Position numbers and translations under genes: made by a program
Shown here: positions 35,933-49,599 of the stretch, in pieces
How the letters are laid out: the number at the start of each line of letters is the position of its first letter
How positions within the stretch are numbered: position 1 is the stretch's first letter
Source: Gymnorhina tibicen
Lineage: Eukaryota; Chordata; Aves; Passeriformes; Artamidae
Reading direction: 5' to 3'
Length of the DNA stretch: 64,000 nt
NCBI GenBank assembly: GCA_013399875.1
Contig: VXAZ01018985.1
Location: forward strand, 2,034,693-2,098,692
Notes under the pieces: generated by a model
Seen by the model: the letters and a program-made list of their open reading frames with translations, nothing else
Told to the model about the DNA's origin: nothing
The model's database searches: none

Positions 35933-38900
35933 CTAAAATATGTAAGAGACAAAAATATATAAGTCTAACACTTGTCACCTGCTGAAGACTATGTAGGGCA
36001 TTAACAGATAAAAAAACCCCTTCTTGAATACCCTGTATAGCTGTGAATCTATGACTAAATCTTATCTACTGTCTCCCTGTTAGAAGAATGATGCCCATAA
36101 GAGCACAGTTTGGTTATATTTTCTATTTACTGCTATTATTCTATTGCTTATTATAGTGCTTTCCAAAGTAATATCTAGGTTTCTAATGGACTACTCCTGG
36201 ACCAAGTCAATCCCTATTGCTTTCTATTCTTTCAACAACAAATGTCTTCCTAGCAGATCTCTTGTAGTGCTCAAAGCATGTCAATGAGATGCAAAGTCAA
36301 AAGCATTTGAGTCCTGGAACCAAAAATCTCAACATGGAAAAGCAAACCCACAAGCTTTGCTTGGTGAAAGTGAGAGGTCTCCTCCTGAGTTCTGCCTGGA
36401 TCAAATTCCTCTATTACTGTAATAGTGATATATTCCCCTCATAAGTGATGCTTAATGGCTATAATTATTGTTGTCTGCCCCCTTCCGATTATGACTAAAC
36501 CCAAATTGCACAAGAGAAGTTTACTTTAAAACACAGTTAATATGAACAACAGACTTCTTTCCCTTGTCAAAAAAGCCATGTGGTGTTATGGCTTGCCTTC
36601 CATTCGGGTTTTGAATTAGCTGCTAAATAACCATCATTGTTAAGATGCCTTATTTTATGCCCCCAGCTTCCCACTTCCCTTCCACAGAGGCAAGGCAACT
36701 GTCACTTTTACAATCCATTCTGCTGGATACCTTAGATCTCCCAAATGACACTAGAAGTGAGCATGTGGGGAACCAGCTCAGTGACCAGCAAAGAGCACTA
36801 TCCTCACTCTAGAATGTATATTGCATTAGATGTTAAGCCTATGTTTGAGCCTTGCTTTAAAAATACTTAACATAGTGAAGAACTCAGGATAGTTAAATTG
36901 CTAAGAGGTTTTGAGTCAAATATATCAACATAATTTTATAAGTAAGAATCTTTAAAATATTGCTAAGTACTACATTCCGAAATCCCCAGACATCCAACTT
37001 TTAGTAATCTGTACTCCATTTTATTTTCCAAAATATAAGCATATGGTCCATTTTAAATTATTTAATTGCCTACAGTGGTATTTTTATTACTAAGTATGTG
37101 CACTATTTATCTTAAATATATTCCAAATAATCATTATCATATACTAAAACCCAATAAATTGTAACTATAACACAAAATAAAGATTTTATTCTGTTCCTAA
37201 ATGCACCCTGATTACAAAATAATTACCAATTGGTAACAAATTTCTAATTTAGTGTTTAGGTGTGTTATAGGCTAAAGTAAAGGCGTACAAGGGACATGGG
37301 GCCACATTCTATGACAGAAAGGTTCCAGAGAATTGTTTGATCATTCTTTGTGATGCATAAAATATGTCACAGCTGTAGTATAAAAGATATCAGCCATCAG
37401 GTAAGGCTGTCATTTGCCCTTGCTGGATGGTATTGGAAAAACACAGTGTTTCTGCCTTGTACTTGTGGGGGATTATTGCTGGAGAAAACACAACCTATTT
37501 AGTCTACATCTGTATTACCATAACCCTGCTCTATTTCAAAAGAAAGTAGTCATAAAATAAACATGGTAAGGAGAATAGATCTGGTTGATATTTTGTTTCA
37601 ACATACACCCATTTCATACGTTATAAGTTGTGAATATGTTAAGTACTGGTCTACATTAAAGCTAGGTTTTACAAAAGGATTGCATATTTCTCTGGGGACT
37701 AGTTCCTTTCATTTGATTTCTGTTATGCACACATCTTATTTTAGTTCAAAATCTAAGCCTGTGTCACAAATAATATGTATAACAAAAGAACAATGGCAGT
37801 AAAAAGAGACCAAAATGTATAAATATTTACTATATTTTCCATTAACTCACAGAATTTTTAAAAAATGTATTTATTAAGGCATCCATACTATTAACATATT
37901 CATCAAAATACATAGAAACTATAACTGCTAGAATTTTAGTAGAATTTAAAGATTTTGTGTCCACTATGTTTGCCCATCAGGAAGCACCTTTATCAAAAAT
38001 TAATACCTCGTTGTTTATTGGGTAGAGAGGAAATTTCATCTCTAGCATAGCAAAAATTGCCTGTTAAAATAACCTGGAGACTGGTCTTTGTGAACATTTA
38101 TTAAATGCAGTATGGTCATAAAAATAGAATATTTTAATATGGGAGATGTAGAAAGCACACCAAAATGTGTTGGGTAGACCAGTAGTTAAAGTTTATAACA
38201 GCTGTTGCATCAAACAGTATCTTTATTGAGATGTAGAGATGCTATTCTCTTTTTCTAGTTTAATGTGTTTATAGTTTGGAGTAATGAGTTTAGTGTTGAT
38301 GATTTGAGATTTTACTCTGGGGCCTTTTGGTGCTCAGAATTACTCTAATTTGCAGAATGAAACACTATCATTAGTTAAAAAAGCCACAAGAAAAACAGAG
38401 ATGCAAGATAAGGAATATTATCACAAAGGTAAATTTATTCAGATTCACATGAAATGATACACAAGCTGATGAATAACAATCGCAGCTTTCAAGGCCATTA
38501 GAATCAATTTTACCTGTTGTGTAAATATCTTGGGGCTTTCAAAAACTTTTCAAACTTAAACAGACGTATCTAAATGACAGTTTTAGCATTAGTTGCTCAG
38601 TAAGAAAATTAAAGTCATTATTTTTTTAATTGAGTTTGAAGAAACACTTTTCACAGAGAATTAACATACGGCACAACAGACAAAATCGATTAAGGCCCGC
38701 CATCTGGCAGAAGTCTAGAAAAGTTGCTGCCATATGTTTTGACCAAGACTGCAAAATAAACTGTTTTATACTGTCAGCACCTCCAGTTCTGTTTTATAAA
38801 TTACATTTGGTTTTATTATATATATGAAAAAGATTAGGAAAGGTTTCATCTATGACTGGCTGCTTAATTGGAAAACAGACGCTATATAAAATTTTAAAAC

Positions 38901-39848
38901 AGGCACAGGGTGATTTGGGCTCAGTTTGAAAGCTGTTTGACAGCTGTAAGTAACAAAAGTGCAAGGATTGCTATAAATTGTTTATTAGGCAGATCTTTAA
39001 TTCTTAATAGGTTATATTTAAGTCATTCTTCAAGATTCAACAATTGTAGCTTTTCTTTGACAATTACAGAAGAAAATGTAATACAAAATTCCCAGGCAGA
39101 GGGGAAGAATGTTCATGAAATTCATAGGTAACCTCAAGAAGGGGTGAAATGAAAAAGAAAAAAAAAACCGTATCTTTTTCTTAAAAGGATATAGTTTCAT
39201 AAAGAATAGATTTTAAAAATCAGTATATATGTATGTTTCTGTTGGAAAAATAACATCTCAGGTTCAAATGAAATTTAGGAATGTTAATCTCTTTTGCAGC
39301 TGCTATTTTTGTTTTATGGTATTTTTACAGCTGTTTTTAATTTCTTTTAAGAAATACTAAACCTTTCAGAGTATTCCCAAGTGAAACACCATGGTACAGA
39401 TAATTGGTTTCATTGCAATTCAGATTATGAACATCATTTTTCAGTTGTTACTTTCAAACTATATACACAGCTAAATCTGTAAGCCATTTTCTTTATTTCA
39501 GCTACTATCAAAAAGAGAGAAAATAGCATAAAGTATCACAAAGCCTTAAAGCCTTTGTGAGGATTTGTGATGTTTGAAAATATTTACTGTCTAATGAGGA
39601 ATTTTCATAATAAATGCAAAACTATCTTCTGAGATATTTATGTTTATATTATATAAATATATGAGAACAGATCAATTATTGCTGGCATAAGGCATTATAA
39701 ATTGACCTCTCTTTGCACCACAAAATCCCTTGTATTCTAAAGAGGTCCATTCAAAGGGAATATGGGTAAAGAAGAATTTTAATTCAGTTTTGAATAAGTT
39801 TCATGACAACTACAACTGAAGAGCTGTTAATAAAATCTCCAGCATTAC
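35933..39848. other. Intronic DNA, possible conserved noncoding blocks
   Basis: No mobile element is visible in almost 4 kb, unusual for this window. Blocks at about 36490-36700, 37200-37480 and 38440-39130 have dense TAATT, octamer-like and E-box-like words typical of conserved regulatory elements, by eye only. Confidence 0.35.
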
Positions 39849-39897
39849 CTATGTCCTGTGCTTTGTGCACATCACGTCCTAGTTTGCTGTCAAAACT
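39849..39897 (-). CDS. Candidate internal coding exon (49 nt, phase 0-1)
   Basis: The acceptor is a GGTTTTTTCCTACAAG tract and the donor is GACATAG/GTAATG. The frame reads SFDSKLGRDVHKAQDI plus one base, which together with the next exon (35852-35932) makes a Val codon and continues into STYLFLLLQK. The frame stays open further upstream (to about 40086), so the true acceptor could be one of several AGs. The exon before this one is not settled; a 52-nt candidate at 44299-44350 would fit in one frame. Function unknown. Confidence 0.45.
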
Positions 39898-40825
39898 CTT
39901 GTAGGAAAAAACCAGGCTTTTTCTCCCACCCTTTCCCTCCCCTGAGCCTTTGGTTAATACAGGGGACAAAGTGCTAAGCAACACCTGGATATTTCTTTTT
40001 ATCCTTACGTTCAACATGTGGTTCCACACTGTATTTACGACACATCCTCTAAGCCCTGAAGCAAATAAGCTTTTATTTTTCTTCATAGGCTTCTATCTAT
40101 GTCATCACTGTAATATCAGTGTTCTTCATAAGGAGTCATGAATTTATTCTCAGAACACTCTTGTGAGATCTGGAAATACTTGAATGAATATTTACAATGA
40201 TAGAACAGAGAGAGGCACTGAGAGGTGTAGTAACATTTCAAGCAAAGCGGAAGCCCAGACTGCTCAATTTTAACCCATAGCGTCTTTCACAAGACAGCTC
40301 TCACTTTTCCAGAGGATTCTAGGTCACTCAGGTTGATCAAAACTTGCCTTATTGTCGCCCAGTGAAGACCTAACTCATATTGATCTGAATTTGTACAATT
40401 TGAATTTGACCTGAAATTAAATGGAGAGCAAAAGTCAAATACTTATATGATCAGATAATAAAGGACCTTATCAAAACACGTGCATGCAAGGAAGCCAAGT
40501 TCATTCTGCATGTGTAACCTCAGCTCTGTCATTTCCAGACTCCAAATGCTTCTCTTTTTGTTGCACATTTCACTTAACACTAGGGATAGGAGTCAGTGTC
40601 ACCATTAAAATATTTGTAAAGAATACTAGACAAACATAGAAAATTCAAAATATTTTGGTTTTTGGCGAGCCAACAATGAAATTTTTATTCAATATATCTT
40701 TTATACATATATTTTTTTAATCTCCTTATATATATTTACAAACGGTGAGGCAGAAAGTCTTCCATCATTTCATATATACATATCTTTCAAATCTTGCTTT
40801 CTTTCATATTTATCTTCACATAATT

Positions 40826-40839
40826 AAAAAAAAAAAAAA
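40826..40839 (+). repeat. Poly(A) run
   Basis: Fourteen A after TAATT; no retroposon body recognised. Confidence 0.8.
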
Positions 40840-42711
40840 GAAGGACACCTTCAGGCTCGGCTTTACTCCCTATGGGCTGTCACTCATTTTGGAATTCCTG
40901 TGAGCTACAGACACATGCACAGAACCACAAAGAATATAAAGCAGACAGTTATGATATCAATTACAAAATTCACCATGAATTCATGTAAACCCTTAGCCTG
41001 GTTCACACATCAACACCAAATTCACTCCAGCACTGAGAGACAGTGTAAGACTGATCCCCAGGCCAAATTTCTTTTTTTTAGGCAAATACTCATTGTCATC
41101 TTTGTGACTTAGGAACTCCTCTTTTTAAAAATGGAATATACGGGATGCTAATCTTAATTTATACACAGTTGAGACTTAGGGCTTATTAAAAGAGAAGAAA
41201 GTGACCAGAAAAACAACTGAAAAATATATCATGCAGGAATTTCTATTTTGTAGCTAGCCATTAAGGGCTCGTTTGTTTGTTTTCAGCTCAGATCTTCATT
41301 CAAAAATAAATTTTGCAAATTAAATTGGTAAAATAATAATTCTTCATAAGCATTCATCATCAAATTTCTCAGGAAACCATGTTCTGAGAGAAACTGGGTT
41401 TTCTACTGACAGCTATTTCATATTTTTGTTGATAATCCAGCAAAACATTAAATTTTTGCTGGCAAAATTTTCAGGTCATATAAGAATTGGTGAAGTAGTA
41501 AGTTATGATGAGGACACATTAGGTTTAGCATGTGATACATATTACTTGTGTAACTGATCTCAGCCCAACCATACATACAAAGCCATCATACACTTCATGG
41601 CAGACACACGTACAGTCGTACGTCTGGTAACAGGACTGGATGATTATACTTTGGAAATTAGTGACACACTAGAAGATAAAAATAATGATAAGTAACTGGC
41701 TGAACCTGTTTGGTGACTGTGGTGGATCTGGTTCCTGGTTATACAGACAAGGAAAAAATGAAGGTAATATTCAACCTTGTAGAGTCAGATATTGAAGGAG
41801 TCCTCAACTTAGAAAAGTGATCAAGGTCCTGTGAGTCACCAGCCCCTAAAATAAAAGAATTGTTTAAAAAGGCGTGTTTTCTTACACATTTTTGGTGCCT
41901 TTGATATAATACATTTTTAGGGTCAAAGCATTTACATGCAAGATAGATTGAGAGAAATACAGAAATTAATATATATTTTATGAAAGAATTAAGTATATAA
42001 TGTGAGGAATTAGAATAGAAAATGTGAATTTTTTTGCCAATCTTTTAATGATTGAAAAAAAAGGTAATATGTCACTGATATAGTATATTATATGGTTCTA
42101 TATTTATAGCAGTTACTTCTGGATCAAAATTCTCTTCAGATATACCAAAAGTATAACTTATAAATAGCCAAACTGTTTTCAGGAAGAGGTTTGTTTTGTT
42201 TTTTTCTTTCTTAAAGACAGACTCAATTTATAACTCACATTTTATCAGAAGAAACCCCATATCCATCATTGTTAAAAATAACACATACCTAAAGAAGATT
42301 ACAGAATGGAGATATTGTGTGCATTTGTATTTTTTCTATCTTTTCACTTTTTGCTACTAACAACATTTGGCATATGGTGTTTCGTAATTTCTTTCACACA
42401 AGCAATCAGGTGGTGTTTCTTTTGTTTTATGAATGTTTGCCAGGGGAATAAGAGACTGAACTTTACTCTCACCCCCCCAAAAATATGAACATATAAAAGA
42501 AATTATATGAAAACCACAAAAGCTTACAGAATAACTCAAGGGGAAATCTCCTGTCTGACTGTTTTCCAATAACTTAACTGAATTTTAAAATATACTAGAT
42601 TCAAAGGCACAGTGTCCTTAGAATCAAACACTAAAGACTGCTCCATTCCTGAAATGATAAATGGAAATTTATCAGGCAATATAACATAAACAAAAAACAA
42701 CCAGAGTAATA

Positions 42712-42760
42712 TGAGAGAGAGAAAGAGAGAGAGAGGAGAGACACCAAGAGAGGCAGAGAG
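42712..42760 (+). repeat. GA-rich tract
   Basis: Imperfect (GA)n with CACC interruption. Confidence 0.8.
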
Positions 42761-43419
42761 ATTTGGTAAATTAAATGTCAAGGTAAATGGAAGGAAGATT
42801 CAAAGGAAAGTTAATTGCTGAAAGCAAATAAGATTTAGAACTTTACAATAAGATACTCAAGTGAAAGATATACATGGAAATGGACAGGTTTCAAAGCATC
42901 ACTTGCCAGATTTATTCATTTTAATTGAAGTAGGGGATGACTACTTCTCAGAGCTCATCTGTTTTATCAGGTACAATGGAGAATGTAAAGAAGAAATGTA
43001 GGGAACCACCTAAGATGAGGTCTGTTCACTTCAACCCATTTTCTACTGCTCTCAAGCCACAGCTTATGACGAACCACGACAGGGCTTCTGAGGGTTATGT
43101 TTTTTCCTAAGCACACAAAATGGTTCATATTCTAACATGTTCTTATTCACTGCCTCTTCAATTTTGTACTTCCTCCACAGAGTTTACAAGAAAATAATAT
43201 ATTCTTCCTTACTCTACCATGATACTGAAACTCGGTGGTACTAAGGCAAAAAACCAATTTTTTTCACAAAATTCCAGCAGGAAAACTTTAAGGATTAAGG
43301 GAATACTTTAATTTACCAAACTAGTAGGTTCTCCAGCCTTCCTCAGGGTCTTAAAGGGCATGGATGAGTACAGACATGCCTGAACTCCTCTTCTGATATT
43401 TCTAGCTGTTTCACAGGAA

Positions 43420-43570
43420 ATCTGCTTTAACTTAAAAATCACATAGCTAGTTCAGTGTTATGTCTAAACTTGAAGGAATTGTTTGACCTAATGGCTTTAA
43501 ATTTATTGCCTTGCCCCTTCAGAGCACTGGCAAAAGAGCATTTCCCCACATAAGTTACTACTGTTTGGTA
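43420..43570 (-). mobile_element. Possible old CR1 remnant
   Basis: TTATTGCCTTGCCCCTTCAGA followed by GCACTGGCAAAAGAGCATTTC resembles the antisense CR1 block that encodes the late 3' region. The match is short and diverged, and neither end can be defined. Confidence 0.3.
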
Positions 43571-44062
43571 AAACTTTTTTAAACAGTGAAGTTCTTCTGA
43601 AAAGGTAAAATACTCCCTAATCCTGGACACCACCGTGATTGCAGCAGAGGAGAAAATTCCTTCTGATCCTTAAATTGGGTATTCTGCCAGAAACATAGCA
43701 TCTTAGAAACATGCACATAAATTGAGAATGAAGAGGGAAGCAATGCCTCTTCATTGTCAATCAGAATACCAGTATTGCTGCTTAGTGCCAGTGGAGGCTA
43801 AGGATGAAAAAGGGTCATGGGTGCCATCATGTTCATGGAAGCCAGCATGCTTTGAGACCCAGAGAGGCTTCAAGGAGGAATAAGCTGGCATAGGTTTGAA
43901 AACATGTATCCCACCCATTATTCATGCTAGATCGCTTGGTCGTTGGATTAGTCCAGTTAAGTTTCATTCAGCAAGAACTTTTTGGGTTTATCCTAAAAGA
44001 CAATTTACTTCACCAAAATTAGGTATAATGAATTACACACTGTTTCTTAAAAAAAAAAAAAA

Positions 44063-44099
44063 NNNNNNNNNNNNNNNNNNNNNNNNNNNNNNNNNNNNN
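44063..44099. other. Assembly gap (37 N) inside an A homopolymer
   Basis: A-runs flank the Ns on both sides, so the gap most likely reflects homopolymer sequencing failure and its true length is unknown. A single N also lies at 22179 next to a T-run. Confidence 0.95.
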
Positions 44100-47000
44100 A
44101 AAAAAAAAAAAAAAGGCTATCTTTTGGAATCTTATTGCAATTTAGCTATTAGAAAGGCTAAATTATAAAGCCATAAATGTGGTTCTATAGAATGTGCATA
44201 TAAAAGGCATTGTCAAAAGCTGGTCACATAGCATAAAAGAGTAGAACCAGATTAAGATCTGTAAAATTTCCTGAATTTTGAAATTCATTTTTGTTTACCT
44301 TTGTGGTACTTCTTCTGGTATGATTATTTCCACTGATGCACATAAACAGACTAAAAGTGAGCAAAGATTCCCCCTGCAATCAAGAATTAATTGTACATAA
44401 CAAATAAATGCTATTTTCACAGGAAAACAAATGTTATACTACTAAACTAATACAGAATATGACACAAATACAAAAAATAAATTTTTCACCTTAAAAAATA
44501 AAGTAGTACTTACTATTCTTTTGCAGTAAGACCAATGAGAACTTGATTTTGCACTCTGTTTTTCCCAGTTTTTCTTTTGCTAACCCAAACACATAAGAAT
44601 CTGTTTAGGTAACATATTATTCTTTTTATACTTGGAAATAGCTTACTACAACAAAGCTACAGTAAATTATTTAATGTTTGGCCTAATTTTTTCAAATCAA
44701 TACATCACAAGCTCACAGCCTACATTTCTCATAGCCCTTGCTTTGATAAGGTGCTAACAAACACCAAGCATACATCCATTGCTCAGGTATCAAATACTTT
44801 ATTACAATATATCCTAAAACCAAGAGACATTGCAATTTTGTGTCTGTGTTCAACTGCTTTGACTCTAAAAGACTGTGTCATTAAGGAACCTGAACCCTTT
44901 CTGTCTATGCCCTAAACAGTGAGGAGAGAAAAGTGGTTCCCAAATCAGGACATAGTGACACCTTACCCTCTCCTGCAGAGCTCAGATGGAAACGTATGCA
45001 CAAACAGAATACCACCTTAAGGTCACCATTTTCCTCATGGCACACTAAGTGTAAAACATGTTATTCTGGCAGGGGCATTTTGTGTTCTTGTGAAGTTCAC
45101 TTTTTAAAATCAGACATCATGATGCCCATGGCCATAATAGCATCTCAAGGGGGAAAAAACCAGCACTTTCTTTCTTGTCTGTAAAACCACATACCCCCAG
45201 TAAAGCTAAATTGAACAAAACTACCCTCATGTTTTCAGGATTTTCAAAGAAATAATGTAACAGTAGCCTACAGGTGGTAGCATTTTAAGAAAAGTGCATC
45301 TGAATGGAGACCAAAGATTCCAATGCCCGTTACAGGACAAAAAGCAGGACCCGAAGGAAGAGGAGGTACATGCCTTTATTTAACATAAGTCCTAGTGTCG
45401 AGCTCTTCATCTACAGCAGGAGGTGGCCCCTCCTAAGGCTAAGTGCCTTAAATTGTACATGCACAGTTCAAAAGTGGGGGTCTCTGGGGAAAACTTCATG
45501 AGGAAGGAATAATGCTTTTTAAAAAAATTTATTTTCAAGTAAAGTAAAAAGTTTAATTCAATATACAGATGTGCTTTTTTTTCCCCCCCTTTGATCTCTG
45601 AAAAGCTCTGGGTAAACACATCTAACAGCTCTCAGCTGCATTTGTTTAGCTTAGGTAGCTGGAATTTTACAACAGGCAGTTGGAAGAACAATTGGATTTC
45701 TACTGCAATTGTTCTGAAAGAGATTGAACAGTCTTTACAAGCTAAATAGAACCTCAGAGTAGAAATTTACCTATTGTAAATTTAGATTAACTGTAATTGA
45801 GATAAACAGAACTACTGACTGCTGACTTATTCTCTGTAGCTGATTCCAAATTTTGTAAATCTCAAGCAAAGATACAAATTGTTAGTATGCTCAAATTTTT
45901 AACCATGTATTTTTATCTTTTAAAAAATCCAACACACAACAATATTTATCCCTGGTCACATCTATAATTTTTTTCCTCGCTGGTCAATATCTTATTCTTA
46001 AAGAAATCTGCACAAGTAGCATTTAGGTTGTAGGCTTTTGTGTTATTTCCTAGTTTTCTGGAGTACATCTGATAGCAATACATGAAAAAAATGAGTTTTT
46101 CAGTCAGGAATATGTTCTGAAAAAGGAATCATAATTTCTAAAAGCAGTGGTGTTGTGGTAGTGATATGGTGTATTTGAGATGTGTATGCAGGCACATGCA
46201 TACAGCAGATTGAAATATGTGATGTAGAAAGGCTTTTCTGGCAGCAGCTTGGAGTGCAAATGTAAATCATTTCCTCTTTTTAGCACTTAGGCAAGTGTAC
46301 AAAGTGTTGTCTTACCATCATCTTTAGATCAAACACAGAGCATGTTATGTATACATATGTGTACAGACATACACACACACATGCAAACAGTGAAATATAA
46401 AATGCTTATAAATAAATCCATGTTACAAAATTGTGTTTATATGAATTTACTTTTTCATATATCCGTAAGTACACCCATACAAACATATGAATACGAATGT
46501 ATATTTTCCATAAAAATAGAAATAATTTATTGTGCATGTATGTGTCCTTATTTCTTGTAAAGAATATTACAATACCTTTGATCCTTTTATGTATTTTGGC
46601 TAAAAATCTATTACACATTTTAGCAAATGCTGACAGTGAGTTTTCAGTTGTTGAAGATCTTTTCACCCTCACCTGATGTCATTAAAACTACAGGACAGGG
46701 TGAACACCTCCATGTGGAAAAAAGAATGTGTCAGTGAGAATTATTCTGAGGTGGTAGAAATGGGTCTTCTCCCTTTCTTCTTTAAAATAAATGAAGTGAT
46801 TTTAGCTTTTCTTAAACTCAAATGTACAGTAATGGATTTTTCACTGAGTATCTGAGTAAGTAGATCCTATTGTAAGGATGAAATGTTTGCACTACCAGAA
46901 ACATAGACCAGATCTACCTTAGCACTAAAACAGCCAGACTGTCTTAATACCAGGTCCCTAGTCAAAGCACATGAAAGCAATTAAAAAATAATTAGAAAAA

Positions 47001-47484
47001 AAAATTAGAAAACCTATAAAAACACAGACCTACATCTAAGCTACATCATTAACTCTTAAACAAGTAAAATTAACTATATTGTTGCTGCTGAATTTAGAGA
47101 AAAATGCTGAATAGAGTGGATGGAAATAAGGAAAGAGACAGCTAAACATAAACTGGTCACACCATCACATATGTTCATTTGATATGTAAGACTCAGGGTC
47201 ACATTTGTCTAAATTCAGTTTTGCCGCTTCTTTACTTCTTATAACAATAAAACTAAGAAGTCAAAAAATCTTAACTGAAAGATTGTTTGGAAAATATGTG
47301 AGAATGAACAGTACTGCTGAGAGAATGTGTTAACCTAAACCAGAGTTTTTATAAAAATTTAAACATTTTTTACACTGACTGTCTTTAGCTGGCATAATTA
47401 AGCCATATTCTAAAACATATTTCTCTTATGTCAGCCTTCCTACTAATAGCAATTTCAGACGACATCTCTAAATACTGAACTAAG

Positions 47485-48070
47485 TCCTCCAGGTGCCTTA
47501 CTTTCAGACACAGACATAGCTCCCAGGGCAATTATCCTGCTCATCAGTTCCGGTTTCACTAACAATCACACACTGATAAATGGAGACTCACCTGCTCCAG
47601 TCTCTGGAACCCTAAACACGTGGACTCCCCTGACCCATGTCTCCAGCTGCTGGCTCTTACCCCATACACTCAGACATACTCAGAGAACAGTCAGCCCTTC
47701 ACCCACGAAAAGAGAAATGGAGTTAAATGAGAAGACAGGACAGACTGCAGTGGTGAGGCCACAGAGAGGCAAGTGTATTGACCAGGTAATTGTTCATACA
47801 AGACTGGCCCTAATTATTCATTTAACCACCTATTTTCCTGCTTTTTCTTTCCCAAACCTTAATTTCTTTATTTCCCTGGCTTTGGTTATTTCTTTGAGCA
47901 ACCTAAAATAAGGCCTCCCAAAATCCCAAATGCTCTTCCCATCATGCATTCTATAATATAATGTTCTCTAATATATAATATGTACAATGCCCCTAGGTAG
48001 TAACCCCCTTGATCTGTGAGGTGGCCCATAGAGCCTTCTGTCTGACTGCTGGTGCTGTGTATTCCATGGA
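47485..48070. other. Possible retroviral or LTR remnant, unassigned
   Basis: A stretch richer in G and C than its flanks with short Cys- and Ser-rich open pieces on the minus strand, a GCAG/GTGAGT donor-like site at about 47590 and a CCTCACCACTGCAG block. Its texture is like an LTR or leader region. I find no matching ends, no duplication and no recognisable coding segment. Confidence 0.2.
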
Positions 48071-48369
48071 TGTATAGTGCTGAGAGTCCCCTGCAACAGC
48101 CCTAGGAGAGGTCAGGCAGAGATTTTGTCTCTTTGACCTGGCTATTGGAATTACTCTGCCCAGCCATGTACCCCTGTGCTCCTCTGGGCTTGTGGAAACA
48201 GGCCTTTGATGGTCTTATGTCCCAGCAGATTATCATTTGGGTTACCCCAACCTGCCATAGTCTCTCTGCGCTCCTTTGTAGGTGTGAAGGGGAGTTTCTA
48301 CTGCATAACCTGATAAAACTCAATGCAAGGAACCAAAACTACATTATTCTTCTCATGACACTTTAACTC

Positions 48370-48905
48370 AGAGTTGTGTCCAGACAGCTTTTGAACTCTT
48401 CCAGAGAAGGAGACTCTACAGCCTCTGTGGGAAACCTCAGTCACCCACACAGTAAAGAAGTTCTTCCTCATGTTCAGGTAGAACTTCATGTGTTTCAGTT
48501 TCTGCCCATTTCCTCTCATCCTATTGCTTGGCACCACTGAGAGGAGCCCGGCTCCATCCTCTTGACACCTTGCCTTTAGTTGCTTGTAAACATTGATATG
48601 ATTGCCTCTTGGTCTTCTTTCTTCGTAAGGGAGGTGCTCCTCATCATCTTTGTAGTCCTCTGCGGGACTCACTTCAGGAGCTCCATGTATCTCTTGACCT
48701 GAAGAGCCCAAGATTGGACACAGCACTCCAGATGTGGCCTCACCAGATCTGAGTAGAGGGTCAGGATCACTGTCTTCTACCTGCTGTCAATGTCCTTCCT
48801 AATGCTCCCCAGGATACCACTGACCTTCTTGACCACAAGGACACACTTCTGGCTCATGGACAGCTTGTTGTCCACCAGGACCCCCAAGTCTTTCTCTGAA
48901 GAGCT
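48370..48905 (-). mobile_element. CR1 LINE fragment lacking its tail
   Basis: Clear antisense blocks include AGTAAAGAAGTTCTTCCTCA, CTCACTTCAGGAGCTCCATG, GACACAGCACTCCAGATGTG and TTGTCCACCAGGACCCCCAA. The 142-codon minus-strand open frame at 48298-48726 is CR1-derived, not a gene. The 3' tail repeats are missing on the left, so this copy is truncated at both ends. It lies about 700 bases from a plus-strand CR1 at 49600. Confidence 0.87.
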
Positions 48906-49599
48906 ACTTAAAAACCTCAACAGTTTTGATTCCTTCAACTCTTGAAAAACTTACTAAATGACTTATTCATGGCTGGCACAGACTAGCAAGTAATTTAACA
49001 AAATGTATTTTAAAATCACAAATACTTCCAGAGAGAAGTCCTGCTTCTCAAGTCCCTGCTCAAAGAGCTGGGATTGCAGTGCAAGATGTGGATCAATTTG
49101 TACTAATGGAAATTTCTGTCCAGATAACTGAAAAATTGTTCCAAGCCTGTGTTATGCCATACAAGTTCTGAATTTATTTAATAGTGGACAGATATGTGTC
49201 GTAATTGCAAAAAGAGATTGTTTGAAGCATTAGTTCAGCATAACTTTGCACTAAAATCTTTATAGGAACCAATAGAAAACAACTGCAACTCACAAGAATG
49301 CAAACAAGTGTTATAAAAAATTAATGCCACTTAGCAGGTCATGGCATAATATCCCAATTTAAAATCCACTACAAGTATAAGTAATCCGTCCCATAGGTAA
49401 GATATATATACTATGATGTGGAACTTCACAGCCAAAACAAAGAAATACAGTGCTTTTCAGAAAAAAGCATTCCTGATCCGTAATTGTGTGACCATTCAAT
49501 TTAAGCCAGAGATTCGAGACACTGCAGTTTTGCAATAGTAGCAAAAAATCCCTTAGTCAGATATCCCTTAGTCAAATGCACAACATCCTTGTCTCTAAA

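Larger units (their letters stand above)
39898..47484. other. Long A/T-rich stretch, no certain gene
   Basis: Holds two simple repeats, the N gap, a doubtful CR1 remnant at 43420-43570 and an exon-like 52-nt segment at 44299-44350 (minus). Otherwise nothing recognised. Confidence 0.4.

Noticed and set aside
48298..48726. 142-codon minus-strand open frame
   Set aside because: Entirely CR1 LINE sequence.
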